Shown: positions 1-12,000, numbered from the stretch's first letter. The stretch: DNA of 64,000 nucleotides from Aureobasidium sp. EXF-3400 (GCA_024195585.1 SWBL01000178.1:37941-101940); one strand, 5' to 3'. A program made the numbers and translations. The notes: generated by a model from the letters alone, not told the origin.

Positions 1-1409
1 GAGGAGCCATACCGCACTTGACTCAGGACAATGTAGCCAAGCACACGAGCATTCGTGGTGCATACATGGCAGCAGAAGATTGTATGTTTCTACCTGGCAA
101 CACTCGCCTGAACAGCGAAGCTGACCGAACGTGTGTGCTCACCAAAAGAAATTAAAAGTCGTAGAAAAAGGTACCCCAATTCTCAAGTACAACCCGCCGG
201 ATGGTATTTCGCGCCTGCGAGCATACACTGCCACCCCGGACAACCATGTCTTGATTCTTGGAGCCCGCCGTTCACCGCCTGTACCTTCACCGGGAGCAAG
301 CACTGATAGTCAGATGAGCATCATGACTGCTTTTGGTTTCACGAAACTTCATGACAAGGCTTTCCGGGACCTGACGACCTCGCTCAACCCGGATATCATT
401 GTCGGCTTGGGAGATATTCCATATGGATATTACAAAGTCAGCTACAAGAAGATCGATAAAATCACAAACCGGACTGCGAAATGGATGCAAGCACATGTGG
501 ACGAAAGAGCCGTGGCCAAGAAAGAGCAAGGAGCTGAACTGCCAATGTTGTATGCACCGTTACTGCCTATATCTGCCGAATCGCAGAGATATTACGTTGA
601 TCACCTCGAGGATATGGCTCAAGACATACAAGGTCTAGCCATTTATAACACAATCACCTTGGGAGATCTGCCTGGGCACCTGAAACATCTCCCTCGTCTT
701 GGATTGACCGAACCCAACAACCCACGCGCAGTCCTGCAAGATATTTCCAAAGGTATTGATGTCTTGACTCTGCCTTTCCTCAGTGCCATCACAGACGCCG
801 GCGTAGCGCTGGACTTTCGATTCCCAGTCTCTGGTCCCATACCGGAGGAACCTCTAACACTAGGCGTGGATATGTGGGATACAAAGCACGCGACTGATGT
901 GTCGCCTCTGCGAAAAGATTGCCCCTGCTACGCATGCACGAACCACCATCGCGCATTCCTGCAGCATCTCTTGTCTGCAAAGGAAATGTTGGCCTGGGTC
1001 TTGTTGCAAATCCACAACCACCAGATCATGGATGAATTCTTCGCTGGTATACGTGAGAGTATCAATCGTGGCACCTTGGAACAGGATATTGCGGACTTTG
1101 AGCGTGTCTACGAGCCTGAACTGCCAGAAACGAACGGCCGTGGTCCTAGGTAAGGATTTCTCCTGAGCGGGTAGCAGACGCTAGGCAAGACTGACAAGTA
1201 TATATAGACTCCGAGGCTACCAATTCAAGTCAGAGGGCCCCAACGAGCGTAAGCGTAATTCGGCACCGTTCACAGTATACAAGGCGAATCCCGACAAACC
1301 CGAGAAAATTGCACAAAAAGGTTCAGTGCCTGTACCGGGCCCTGACGCTATCGCAGAAGACCTCGAGAAGGTCGGGTTTGCTGAGAAAAGTAAACAGCAT
1401 GCTCAATAG
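1..1409 (+). CDS. QTRT2: Queuine tRNA-ribosyltransferase accessory subunit 2 (3' part)
   Basis: Eukaryotic tRNA-guanine transglycosylase is a heterodimer that puts queuine into the wobble position of GUN-anticodon tRNAs; this is the non-catalytic partner. The 5' end lies outside the window. My exons are <3-81, 159-1149 and 1208-1409. The first intron (82-158) joins AAED to FVEKGTPIL, which restores the conserved N-terminal block. The second (1150-1207) leads to a tail ending KSKQHAQ. The zinc site is visible as CPCYAC followed by two His, close to the family pattern of three Cys plus His. LYAPLLPISAESQRYY, GLTEPNNPR and the GVDMWD block are also typical of the TGT fold. A GTG at 131 opens a long frame but lies inside the first intron, so it is not the start. 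The family assignment is firm and the partner subunit is not in the window. Confidence 0.88.
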
Positions 1410-1678
1410 CATGAAAAGCAACGAGTTGAGAAACCTGTAAAGCATCCTCTCCTTGTGCTAAAGTATGCAGCGCGTGTAGCCATAGAAATGCATAGTTCTT
1501 TCAGTGACTAGGAAGTGGTTGCTGAGAGTCACGATATCGTTCATTTTACGTGGACCTGTTTAAGCATTCATGGGTACAAAGCAGTAGTCACAGGCTTCAG
1601 CACATGGGATGGCATGATATGTTCCTGATAACAGATGGTGTTTTGCTCGAACATGATAATGTGAAATAGGCTGTGTCC

Positions 1679-2109
1679 TTACAACAAGCCTTTCCTTGCC
1701 AACTCAATCTTTCTTGCAGCCTCGCCAGCTTTGTAACCTCCTTTTGACACACATACCATACTTCCATCGTCCAACTCGACTTTATCCTCGACCTCTGAGT
1801 GGGGGCAGGGGCAATGATGAGGGAAATGAACGCAAGCCAGGGTAGAAGGACAAAGGTATTTGTCGCAGTGCACTATTGGACGTATGGTGTCAGCCATCTT
1901 CTCCCATGCCAGGCTTAGAAGCGGATTGAAAGAGACATACCAGCTTCGTATTGTTGCTTGTACCATGAAGAGTCTGAAGCGGCATTCCGAGGTTGTTGTT
2001 GCTGTTGACCGCCTTGGTTGAACATTTGCTCAAAGAACTGGAACTGAGCAAATGTAGGTAGGACAAAGAGCAGGAGAGTCGTAAAGACAAGGGAGAGTGG
2101 TGTCTTCAT
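1679..2109 (-). CDS. LCL2: Long chronological lifespan protein 2 (secretory pathway)
   Basis: Small secretory-pathway protein; in yeast the gene affects chronological lifespan and probably ER-associated degradation. Two exons, 2109-1941 and 1872-1679, joined by a 68-nt intron, give 120 residues, the usual family length. A signal peptide covers about residues 1-21 (hydrophobic [11 protein letters not shown]). It is followed by FQFFEQMF, a Gln-rich stretch, SDSSWY, and the Cys-rich core [22 protein letters not shown], whose Cys spacing marks the family. The end [14 protein letters not shown] block plus [12 protein letters not shown] is also conserved. It is transcribed away from NOP10 over a 353-bp gap. 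No transmembrane segment is visible beyond the signal peptide. Confidence 0.9.
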
Positions 2110-2462
2110 GATTGCACTTTGGTTCTCCCGCGATATCGACCGGATGGTAGTGTGTTTGGTATGCGAGGCCCAGCCTCTGCTATGTCTCCGAATGCAGAAA
2201 CTTGTCGTAAATCTTTGTAGTTTCGTAAAGAGCGGTAGAATCGAATAAAGCAATGATTAAAGACCAGCTGTATCTGTCGACCCTGGCGAGCATCTCCATT
2301 GCTGCCAAGACAATCCACAACTCCGCGAAAGCTTCAGCACTTTTGGCGCATCTTCACGAATTTTTCCTCAGTCCACGCCGCCAACGATTCGACAACCCGA
2401 CAACTCACGACCAAAGTCGCTACTATTCTTCTTCCACGACTATCGCACATAACACCGTCAAC
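2110..2462. promoter_or_regulatory. Shared divergent promoter, LCL2 / NOP10
   Basis: This 353-bp gap separates the two start codons of divergently transcribed genes and must hold both promoters. I see no clear TATA box. The NOP10 side is rich in short pyrimidine/adenine tracts. Confidence 0.5.
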
Positions 2463-2972
2463 ATGCATTTGATGTACACTCTCGACAACCAGGGCAAGCG
2501 TGTCTACACCTTGAAGAAGGTCTCCGGCGCCGAGGTCACCAAGTCTGCCCACCCTGCTCGCTTCTCGCCCGACGACAAGTACTCGAGGTAAGATTATGAT
2601 TTGTGCTGTTCGCGCCACAAGGGAAGAGGAGGAGTTGTAAAGAGGAAAGAACAATTCAAGAATTAAGAACAATGAACGAATCGGGCATACCTCATTTGGC
2701 AGTAAACTGAGAGCACACGACACTCGTCGATGAAGAAGAGAAGGATTCTACACCAGAAGAAAGGACACTTGTAGCGTGGTTGCGGACGGACAGGCAGCAC
2801 TAGTCATACATGATGCTGATTCTTTCTACCAGACACCGCGTTACCCTCAAGAAGCGCTACGGTCTTCTCATCACCCAGCAGAGTACGTTTCTACTCGGAC
2901 TCGATTCCTGTTTCTTCAAGACAACTCGACTAACGCAATCAAACAGAGGACCTCAAGGTTCTCGGCCAATAA
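2463..2972 (+). CDS. NOP10: H/ACA snoRNP subunit Nop10
   Basis: Nop10 is a small core protein of H/ACA ribonucleoproteins. It binds the Cbf5/dyskerin pseudouridine synthase and is needed for rRNA pseudouridylation and processing in the nucleolus. Three exons (2463-2587, 2833-2882, 2947-2972) encode 66 residues, matching the family's usual 60-66. The start [19 protein letters not shown] and the [16 protein letters not shown] block are near-invariant, and exon 2 supplies [16 protein letters not shown]. The last exon is very short and gives KDLKVLGQ then TAA. The first intron, at 245 nt, is several times longer than most introns in this window; the second is 64 nt. All three exons join in frame with GT-AG borders. 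Confidence 0.92.
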
Positions 2973-3394
2973 GTGCGCCCTAGCATCTTTGGCAGCGATC
3001 ATGGACATTTGAACAAATTTTTCGTACTATGGGAAAAAGAAAGGCGTTCTACGGCGCAGGCTTGTATCGGAGGGTTGGTCTCTTTTGAGAAGGAATTGGC
3101 GAGACGAGGAGCACGCACGCGGTATTCTCGGTTCTGTCGTTCAAAGGGTGTTGAGACGGAAGCATCAATGTCTATTGCGAAAGCAAAGGCTCAAAAACAT
3201 CAAACATTTCAAACGCCAAATTCTGTCTTGTCGTGCACTTGTTCATGTGATCTGTGAAAGCACTTTTGTATACCGTTTTTCGCATGGTCCCAGTGGAAAC
3301 CCCTCAGTTGCTATGAAACCCGCCGCATCGAACACCTTGCTATGCAAGTAAGAACAAAGATCATACCGGACATTAAAGAAGTCTTGTCGCACAT
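2973..3394. other. Intergenic, convergent 3' ends of NOP10 and NOB1
   Basis: About 420 bp between two converging genes. I see only unsupported short frames; the stretch probably holds both 3' UTRs. Confidence 0.5.
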
Positions 3395-4690
3395 CTATCG
3401 TTTTCTCGAGTTGACGTTGCGACCACCACCAACCTTCATCCTGCCACCAGCCCTGTTGTTGCGGGCTCCAGACAGGATGCTGGGCAGATAGTCCTCATCC
3501 ATCAAGTCTCTTTCCTTCCTTCTCTTTTCCTCCTCGTGATGTCTGGTGAACTCCTTTTGATCTTCTGCAAAAACGAGCTCGTTGCCCCAGTGTCCCTTAC
3601 CTCCACCTTGGACTCTTCCGTTCGCGCTTCCGTGCACCGGCTTGGGAATGCTGAAGCGGTCACCGCGGGTGTTCCACTGCATGTTCTTCTTCAAGTGCAG
3701 CTTGAACTCGCCGTTGGAGGTTGTGCTGCAAGCCACTCTTGTGAGTGTCGGACTACCGCATCTGGGGCAGAACTGCTTGCTCATCTCCTTAGTTGTGCAG
3801 AAGCAGGCGTGGCAGCGCAGGATGTATGTCTTGAGGTGCTTCACGCGTTGCATGGTTGGAGAGAGCAGGTTGAGGTTTATTTGCAAAAGCACGTTTTGCA
3901 TGGCGAAATCAGTCGTCAGAGTTGCGACTTGTAGAACGCTTTGGGGCGTTTGGGCGCTCTCTGTGCTACCAGACGAGTCCTTCTCCTGGTGCTTCTTAAG
4001 GTTCGAGGGGGTGATCCAGCCACCATCCGAGTCTTCACCAGAATCCTCGGCTTCATCGTGAGCAGTCGCAGTAGGTTGAGCTGTATGGGCGGTTTGGGTA
4101 TCTTGAGCGATGGGCTCTTCTGGGGTGGTCTTCTCTACTTCCTCAATCTTGGTCTTTGCCAAATCTTCCGAGATCTGCTGAACGGACGAATCGGTGGTGG
4201 AGCTTTCAAGCAGCGTCTCGGTGGACTCCTCTTGCTTGGTCTCTGCCACGTTCTCTTGCTTGCCGTCGGCGACTTCCTCAGACTTGACTTCCTCCTTGAC
4301 TGGGGGCTTGCCGTTCATGCCCTTCTGTCCAGGAGCTTTCCTCAACCTCCAGTCGCCACCGTTGCGCTCACACTCCAACTCATAAGCCAGGGCAACAATC
4401 TGAATATCGGGCTTGGAGAGAACGTCCAGATCACCAGTCCTGCGGGCAAAGTCGGTGACAAACTTGATGCTAGCAGGGTTTGGCGAACGGATGGTCAAGA
4501 AGGGCATAAGTTGCGTCTCTACGCGGGTACGGGTGGCAGCATCTCTGATCTCGGTGATGATGGCGGGGACAGTGACGATTTGCTCGGATTGGGCGAGAAG
4601 GGTCGATACAGTAGGGTGGTTGCGGATGATGGCACCAGTATCCAGGACGATGGTGTGTACCGGCTTTTGCGACTCGATGGATGCGCTCAT
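3395..4690 (-). CDS. NOB1: 20S pre-rRNA D-site endonuclease Nob1
   Basis: Nob1 cleaves 20S pre-rRNA at site D to make mature 18S rRNA in late cytoplasmic pre-40S particles. Single exon, 431 residues. The N-terminal PIN domain starts at about residue 10, with the catalytic Asp in VLDTGAII (Asp17) and further acidic residues around ITEIRD and TGDLDVLSKPDIQI. A long low-complexity acidic/Ser-Thr linker (about residues 125-255) follows. Next come the NLLSPTMQRVKHLKTYILRCHAC region and a zinc ribbon built from CHAC, CFC and CPRCG pairs. The Gly/Arg/Lys-rich tail (GGGKGHWGN..., GGRMKVGGGRNVNSRKR) is also typical. The linker is longer than in yeast, as usual in filamentous fungi. Confidence 0.95.
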   Translation of the reverse strand: MSASIESQKPVHTIVLDTGAIIRNHPTVSTLLAQSEQIVTVPAIITEIRDAATRTRVETQLMPFLTIRSPNPASIKFVTDFARRTGDLDVLSKPDIQIVALAYELECERNGGDWRLRKAPGQKGMNGKPPVKEEVKSEEVADGKQENVAETKQEESTETLLESSTTDSSVQQISEDLAKTKIEEVEKTTPEEPIAQDTQTAHTAQPTATAHDEAEDSGEDSDGGWITPSNLKKHQEKDSSGSTESAQTPQSVLQVATLTTDFAMQNVLLQINLNLLSPTMQRVKHLKTYILRCHACFCTTKEMSKQFCPRCGSPTLTRVACSTTSNGEFKLHLKKNMQWNTRGDRFSIPKPVHGSANGRVQGGGKGHWGNELVFAEDQKEFTRHHEEEKRRKERDLMDEDYLPSILSGARNNRAGGRMKVGGGRNVNSRKR

Positions 4691-5959
4691 TTTTGCTATT
4701 TTTGTTGTCTATCTCGTCGGTCGAAGAAATTCTGGATGGTCAACTTTTTTCTGAACCTGTTTGACGCCCGAGGACCCTGACCGTGATGCGCCAAGAGACT
4801 GCCGCAAGACTGCTCCTTAGCCCTCTCTTGTCACTTTCTCCAATATTGCTTCCATACTCCGTACTGGTCCTTGCGACAAGCGGGATAAACTGGCTATCAT
4901 CGAACTTGACCAGTCAGTCTGGAAGAACTCGTCGGCAAGGTACATAATGCTATAATCTCATGGGCTGGTGCAGTTCAAAAACATGTTCGGAAGCGCTGTA
5001 GTACCATCAGCAGCCGTGTCCTACGCTGGATGCATGTCAAGCACAAGCTTATAGAGACTTTGACCCAAATACAGGAATGTGGAGATCAAACCAACATCAG
5101 CTTGATTCAAGGGAAGTACAAAGTAATGTGTCTCTAACATGGTCGTATCGCAAGATACGAGAGACGCGCACAGATTTGTGGATAGACATGGCGCAAAGCA
5201 ACGCAAATTGTCCACGAGACTCGACAGCAGCAGCTGGCACATGCCTGCAGGGATCAAGCATGGAAGATGGAACAAGGATGTGACATCTGGCTTATCCATG
5301 CACACGCGAGCTGTAGGCACGTCGTGTCACAGTGGGAACAGCTGCATAGGACCCAAAAGAACAGAGAGGTAATTCTCCAGGGCTTGCGGCGCGTGGTGCA
5401 GCGTGCCAGACATGCGAATCGATGTCCGGGACGAGCCGGGCACTTTCAGACTTGAGCAGGGAGCCAATCAATTTTTAATATCAATGGCTCAGAAGACGGC
5501 CCACGAGCGACAAGGACGCATGGCGGTGTGGTGTCTCAAAATAACAAAGACAGGAGGAAACACAGAGAAACAAGCTGGAAGCTGCAAGAACAGGCGCTGG
5601 CAGCACAAAAGCAATACAGCACACGTCGATATCGAATGGATTGTTAGGTACTCGTAGTAGCTATCAGATAGTGGTGGTGTTCAGCGGGTCGGCCGGCAGA
5701 TGTATGGACGGGCCAAGCAGAGTGGTTTCGCGCGGTACGTGCTTTTGTCGCTCGCTAGCGGGGCTTTTGGCTGTCAAGTGGTGAAGACTTGTGAGTTGGC
5801 AGAAGTCGGAGCAGCATCAGGTCTCGAAACCTTCGTTCAAGCTCCCTTAGACCTCGTCGAAGCTTCCCGTCCGCTACCGCTCTCGTCCACGTTCTGTCTT
5901 TTTTGCCAGAGCGACCTGATCCCGACATCAACAACAACACAGACACATTTTGCAGCAGA
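4691..5959. other. Intergenic, 1.3 kb
   Basis: Divergent region between NOB1 and the RRM/zinc-finger gene. All open frames are short and lack recognisable protein. The one local structure I see is a perfect 7-bp hairpin with a GCAA loop at 5143-5160. The last 150 bp before 5960 are pyrimidine/CA-rich, as in a fungal promoter and 5' UTR. Confidence 0.5.
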
Positions 5960-7958
5960 ATGGCCTCTGCACCCACCACACCCGGCGGTGGCCTCGACCG
6001 CTATCTTGTCATCCACGTAGCCACGACCTGCGACGAGCACGGCGTCTATGTGACCAAGGACTCGGCAGAAGTCATCGAGTTGGGCTGGATCCTGCTCGAC
6101 TCCAAGAACTGCGACGAGGTAGGCAGAAACCCTGCTCTTATCTGCTCATCCGTCTAACCCTCTTTTCAATGCAGCTCCACCGCGAGAGCGTTCTTGTCAA
6201 GCCCGTCAACACTCCCATCACCCCGCTCTGCAGTAAGACACGCCTCCACCTCCGACTACCTTGACTTGTCATTGACATGTTGTGCAGCCAGCCTTACAAC
6301 GCTTACCTGGGAGCATGTCCGCAATGCAGGCTCTTTCCGCGATGCCATCAACCGTCTGGACCAGTTCGCCCAGGAGCACCTCACCAAGAACAACCTCGAG
6401 TTTGCCTTTGTCACTCTGGACTCGTGGGATCTCCGCGTCCAGCTGCCCCGCGAGGCTCGCGACAAGGCCGTCGTCCTTCCCCCGTACCTGCAGCACTCGC
6501 GCACCTTCGACCTGCGTACCGAGTACCAAAGATGGCAGGCTCACCACCCCGAATCGCTGCCCTTCGGCTCCAGCGCCCTGACCAACATCTGTGCCGCCCT
6601 CGAGGTCGAGCCCGTCCAGTCTTCGGCCCCCATCAAGCACAACTTGCCCTTCCACCTGCAAGCCCTGGCTCCCGCCTCGCCTCGTCGTGCCATGGAGGAG
6701 GCCGTCACTCTCGCAAGAGTCCTCCGCGGTCTGATTCGCAAGTCTCAGCCTCCCCATGAACACCCCGATGTCCTCACTCGCCCCATGGATGCCCGCGCAG
6801 ACGTGCGTGCTTTCTTGTCTGAACGCAGCAAGGTCCTCCACATGAGCGGCCTTCCCCACGACACCACCCAGTCCGAGCTGGAGAGCTGGTTCACGCAATT
6901 CGGTGGTAGACCCATCGCTTTCTGGACCCTCCGCACCCCTGACCAGCACAAGCCCACTGGCACTGGTTTCGCTATCTTCTCCTCTCACGAAGAGGTACGC
7001 TGAACATGCTCAATGCCATGCTCCACTTATAATCTAACATCCCTCCCAGGCTGCCGAATCTCTCTGCATGAACGGCCGTGCACTCAACGAAAAGGCCATC
7101 GAGGTCTCTCCTTCCTCTTCGCGTGTCCTCGACCGTGCCGCCGACATCCTGACCGCCTTCCCTCCCAGCAAGAACCGTCCTCGTCCCGGTGACTGGACCT
7201 GCCCCTCTTGCGGCTTCTCCAACTTCCAGCGCCGCACTGCTTGCTTCCGCTGCTCCTTCCCCGCCATGGCCGCAGCCCCTGACCCGATGTACGGTTACGG
7301 TTACGGCCACCCTGGCATGATGGGTCCTCCTGGACACCACATGGGTCACCACCACATGGGCGGCGGTGGTATGCGCGGTGGTGGCTCCACTCACGTACCT
7401 TTCCGCGCCGGTGACTGGAGATGCGGTGCCGAGGGTTGCAACTACCACAACTTTGCTAAGAACGTCAGCTGTCTTCGTTGTGGTGCTTCCCGTGCAAGCG
7501 CAGCTCTGGTTGCCGACTCCAACTTCCAGCAGGGTGACGGATCTCAAGGTTTCGGAATGGGACCTCCTTCTATGGCCGGCACTCCTGGCCCCGCTCCCTA
7601 TGCTCCTCAGCAAGGTGGCTTCAACTCTGCTGGAAACTACCCTGGACAGAGCTACGGTGGCCCCCAGTCAACCTACGCTCTCCCCTCCGGCCTCGGTGCT
7701 GGTACCTCTCCCTACCCCGCCATGAGCTCTGCCTACGGCCACAACGCCGGTATGCCCTCCGGCGGTTTCGACAGCCGTGCTGAAGCTGCTTTCTCCGCAA
7801 GCCAGAACAACTCCTCGTTCTCCAACGGTGGCGGCATGTACGCTGGTGAGCAAGCTACTCCCGACCCTTTCACTTTCTTGAGCAGTGGTCTCAGCGGCCT
7901 CAGCGTCTCGGATGACGCCCGCCGCAATGGTGCCAACCCTTCCAAGTCCCCTGCATAG
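5960..7958 (+). CDS. RRM and double RanBP2-zinc-finger protein with degenerate exonuclease domain
   Basis: Predicted RNA-binding protein, 610 residues, from exons 5960-6118, 6175-6232, 6288-6994 and 7050-7958; all joins keep frame. Residues 14-245 look like a DEDDh 3'-5' exonuclease fold (RYLVIHVATTC, VIELGWILLD, LTTLTWEHVRNAGSF, VTLDSWDLRVQLP). However, the first catalytic motif reads HVATTC where active members have D-x-E, and the last His/Asp motif also seems lost. An RRM follows at about 254-335 (RNP2 LHMSGL, RNP1 GTGFAIF). Two RanBP2-type zinc fingers lie at about 352-380 (GDWTCPSCGFSNF...CFRC) and 426-456 (GDWRCGAEGCNYHNF...CLRC). The rest is a Gly/Ser/Tyr-rich tail. It resembles the fungal RNP-domain/Asn-rich proteins of unknown role. 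I infer RNA binding without nuclease activity. Confidence 0.82.
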
Positions 7959-9063
7959 AGTGGTAGACTTTCTGGATGGGAAAACGAAAACCTCGCCAAC
8001 AGCGAAACTGTTTGAGGAGATAACCACACATTTGTATTGAAAAACCGGACCGTGTATACCAAATCAATTCGGAAGGGGCAGGGATAAATATGGGTTTTGC
8101 TTTTTTTGGTCGAAAATTGCAATGTCAGTCAGCGTCGGCGCCTGGTGGGGGTGATCGGGAACGGTTTTTGATTCTTTTATACAAGTTGTGGGTGTGTTTT
8201 GTCTTTTGCTGCTTCAAGCCGTAAAGATGATTGTTCATGGAGCAAGGAAAGGGGTGGAAGGAGCATTGCAAAAAAGGAGGTCTTGTGGTGGTTTTGTATT
8301 CGACAAGACCACTAAAAGAAGCAGAAGAAGCATTTAGGAGGAGGAGGAAAAGAGGAGCGTTGGGCAACACATCTTTGCATCATATGGCATTTCTTGGAAA
8401 GAAAAGGAGGGAGGAGACGAGTAGGGGAGTTCTTTTCTTTCTCGCATGTTGTCATTCTCTTCATCGTTCTCTGATCTTGTTGACATTTTTGAAACATCTT
8501 TCTCGCTGCTTGGTTGTTCTACTTCCAGTCCCCTCTGTGTCCTGACATGATCCTTCTTCCTCTTCATACCAATCAATTACATAAAAGAACATAAACCCCA
8601 AAAAAACTTGCAGCAGATGATTGGTTTTATCCCACGTTCACATATCTGAGATCCTCCTTCCTCGCGTCGGGTTTCCTCAACTCCAAGTGCAATTCAATGT
8701 CCGATGCACCCACGAGCACGCAAAAGAGGCTAATGTCCGACAACAAGGCATGAGTGGTAGTGACCTTGGAGCACAGGATGACCGCAAGGAACCAAGGCGT
8801 AATTCTGTATTACTGCATGCACTCTTCTATCCTCGGGTGAACCGACCACGGCGCATTCAGCCAGCACCGATTGGGAACAGAGCAGCTGCCAAAACAAGCA
8901 GGAACACAGAGTGCTAGCCTAATCTAGTAAGCATCTTTTGCTCCTTTGCTCCTTCCTTCTCGTTTGAATGCCATATGTGGGAGCTCTCGCAAGCAGATTA
9001 GATGAATATGCAATACAACAACCGTAGTCCTGGTCCACTTCTATACAACCGTGTAGTAAACAC
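7959..9063. other. Intergenic, 1.1 kb, convergent
   Basis: Lies between two converging genes. It holds a long T- and A-rich 3' UTR-like stretch (about 8020-8620) with alternating purine and pyrimidine runs. I see no supported gene, RNA or repeat. Confidence 0.5.
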
Positions 9064-12000
9064 TCAGTCAATCATGATAACATCAGGCTCCTCCTTCTCT
9101 TCTGTCTTCTTCCCCTTTTGCAGAGTCTCCCACCATTTCTTGACCATTGCGACTTTCTCTCTCTCCTCATCTCCAATCTCGACTGGTGGGCCTGTGACTT
9201 CTTCTCTGACGCCATCTTCGCCGACTCTTTCGCTAGTGCCCTTTCTAGCCCACACGGGTCTATCGTCTTCCTCTTCTTGACCTTCGTAGTCCAGAGCAGA
9301 AGATGTACCGTAACGCCATACGCACCATCCGCTGGCAGCAGTGGATAAGAGGTAGTTCTTGTGATTGCGGGACCTTACTACGAAGCCGCGAAGCAGGACT
9401 ACATCCCCTGGAGATGCTTTGGGTAAACTTTGTCTAAAGGGACGGAAGACCTCGACTTTGACGTCTTTCACACCCTTGCCTTCTGCTGTATCCTGGGAAG
9501 CGGTATTGTACTCGTAAAGTGGTTGATCGACAAGTCTGAATGTCGTGTAATAATCTTTGGGACCAGATTTGGCGCGTTCAGCTGTCGCAGTGGCGGTTGT
9601 ACAGACGGCAACGATATCTATGAGGGAAGATTGCTGGTTGAGATGCTGGTGAAGGCCGGCTAGTGGAGTGAAGTATGATAGAGATGTAGATGTGCCTTGA
9701 GATGCATAACGTTGCAGCGGTGGCGGCGAGATTGACTTCTGCCTGTCGCGAGAGATTGTAGCCGCAGCCTTGGTTGGTGTCTCTTCCATAAATGAAGTGC
9801 TGGAGGTCGTGGCTTTGTGCTCGGTTGCCGACTTTTGAACTTCTGTAGTGCGGCGGGGTGTAAACCAGGAGCCCACTTCGCTCATCTTAGAGCTCAGTGT
9901 GTTGCGCCAGGTCTGCGATGGTGCGGACTGAGGTTCTTGTGGCGCTGCGGTCTTACCCTTGATCGGTGTACCGAAAAGAGAGGCCTCGACCTCTGCGAAC
10001 GGCTTCAATGTTGGCTTGAGCTGGAAGTCGCTCGAGGCTTGTTCTACCTCAGGAACTTGAAGCTGCTCTACTGTGACGAGAGCTTCTGGTTCGGGCGCTG
10101 CCGTATCGGGTGTGGCTTCCTTGACTGCTTGAGGTTCCTGCGCAGGTTGTGGTCGAGCTTCGGGAACCGGAGAAGGTGCAGGGACTAGTTTTGGATCGAC
10201 CTCGTCCTGAACCTGCTTGTCACTCTCAATCGTGCCTTCTGTCACTCTCGCGATCTCTGTGGACGTTTTCGATTCCTGAGCAGACACATCTTGCATCTCC
10301 TCATCTTGCACAGCCTGATGTTCGCTGTCACGAGTCTGCTGCTCCGTCTCTTGAGCCTGCTGTTCGTCTCCTCCAATGGACGATCGCGTGCCAATCGATT
10401 GCCGACCTCTGAACAATGTCAAAGGTCTTGCCGGCTTCTTCGTGCTCACCGGGGTCGAAGGTACTGACGGGAGCTCGGATGGAATTGGGAGTGCCTCGGG
10501 CTCAGTAATAACCTGTTCATAATCTGCAAGCAGTTCATCATCTATACCCACCTGGGACTGCATTTCGTGTGCAGTCTCCTCCTCTTCGTCAGAAAGTGGT
10601 GTCTCTGTGATAGCGGATAGCTGCGACTGCAGCCCTGATGGACCATGCGCTTGCTTCTGAGCTTGCGAGAAGGCAGTGCCTAGCTCTTGCGATGGCTGTA
10701 CCAGGCTCTCTTTCGATAGCTTCAGGGCACCGTTTGAGGGAGAAGTCTGGGTTGCTGGTTCCTGGCTTGCGGGTCTGCTAGGATCATCGATGTTTTCTGC
10801 TTCCAGATCTGTCGCTTCTTCGTCGGCACTATCTGGGATCGTTTCACTCCTGGTGTGTGCGCGGGAGGACCGTGACTGTGAGAACTGAGAGAAACGAGAT
10901 GTCCAAGAGGGCTCGGCCTGAGAGAGGTCAAGCTCCTCGATTGGCTGATCGATCACCTGAGATGCGACATGGCTATCCTGGGCTGCTTGTTCAGCAGTAG
11001 GCTCCGGTACCTCGACCGCAGCAGCACCTGGAGTGGGACTGAGAGTTCTGAAGCTGGAGCTTGACAACGGACGCAGTTCCTCTTTGACCTTCTGTAAGGT
11101 CTCTACTTCAGAAGCAAATGTCAGAGATGTTTCCGTTTCCATGGCGTCCACCTCAGGCTGTGGAAGAGTTTCATGATCTGTTTCAACGCTCTGCTGGACT
11201 TCTGACTTGAGGGGAGCTTCCTGAATTTGGGCCACAGCTTCCTCATCGATCCGGGTAGGAGAAGGTACATCCGTCATGAGCTCGTCTGCTACACTCGTAA
11301 CTTCCTCTCCAAAGCTCTGCTGGTTGCTCTCTTCATCATCGGCGATTGGAACGGCGGCAGGCTCAGGGGCTTCGGGCATCGTCTCGTCAGCCTGTGGCGA
11401 GCTGGGACGATCGTTCGATGGCATATCATCATGTGTTTCTGCAAGCAGAGCAGGATCGATCTCGTGTTCTTCTTCCAGTAATGCAGGATCAATCTCATAT
11501 CCTTCAGATTGCGAAGAATCTTCGAGCAAGGCAGGGTCGATTTCGTACTCCTCTTCGAGAAGCGCGGGATCAATCTCGTGCTCATCCTCGTCGACTGACT
11601 CCACAGAATCTGCCTCGACACTCATTACTTCGGATTCGTCTCCATCGGCTTCGTATCCAGTCTGCATCAAATCCACCATTGACTCGGGACGGGCGAAGCT
11701 CACGTCCTCCAAAGGCGCCGACTTGTCTTGGACTAGGTTTGCTTGAGAAAGCATAGCGGCCTCCGCGTCGATCTCGGGTACACCCTGGTTCTCTGACTCT
11801 GCCTCTGGCTGCTCAGATGGTTCGGCCATCTTTTCTTCAATGATCTGCTGCTCTGCGCTGCTGACTAAGTCCTGTTCTTCGACGGCCTGAGGTGTGGGGG
11901 TATGATTGTCATCTTTGTCCTCGACGATTGGCTGCCTTTGTACTTCTTGGTCTTCCAGATTCGGGAAAATCGATGGACTTGATTGATCCAGTTGCTTTAG

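Noticed and set aside
131..1153. GTG start of the QTRT2 frame
   Set aside because: The bases up to 158 are intron; splicing 81 to 159 restores the conserved AAEDFVEKG block.
1465..1580. Possible ninth copy of the palindromic element
   Set aside because: GTAGCCATAGAAATGCATAG resembles the arm, but the right arm is too weak to call.
3941..4780. 279-codon plus-strand frame opposite NOB1
   Set aside because: Antisense shadow of a clear NOB1 coding region; no recognisable protein.
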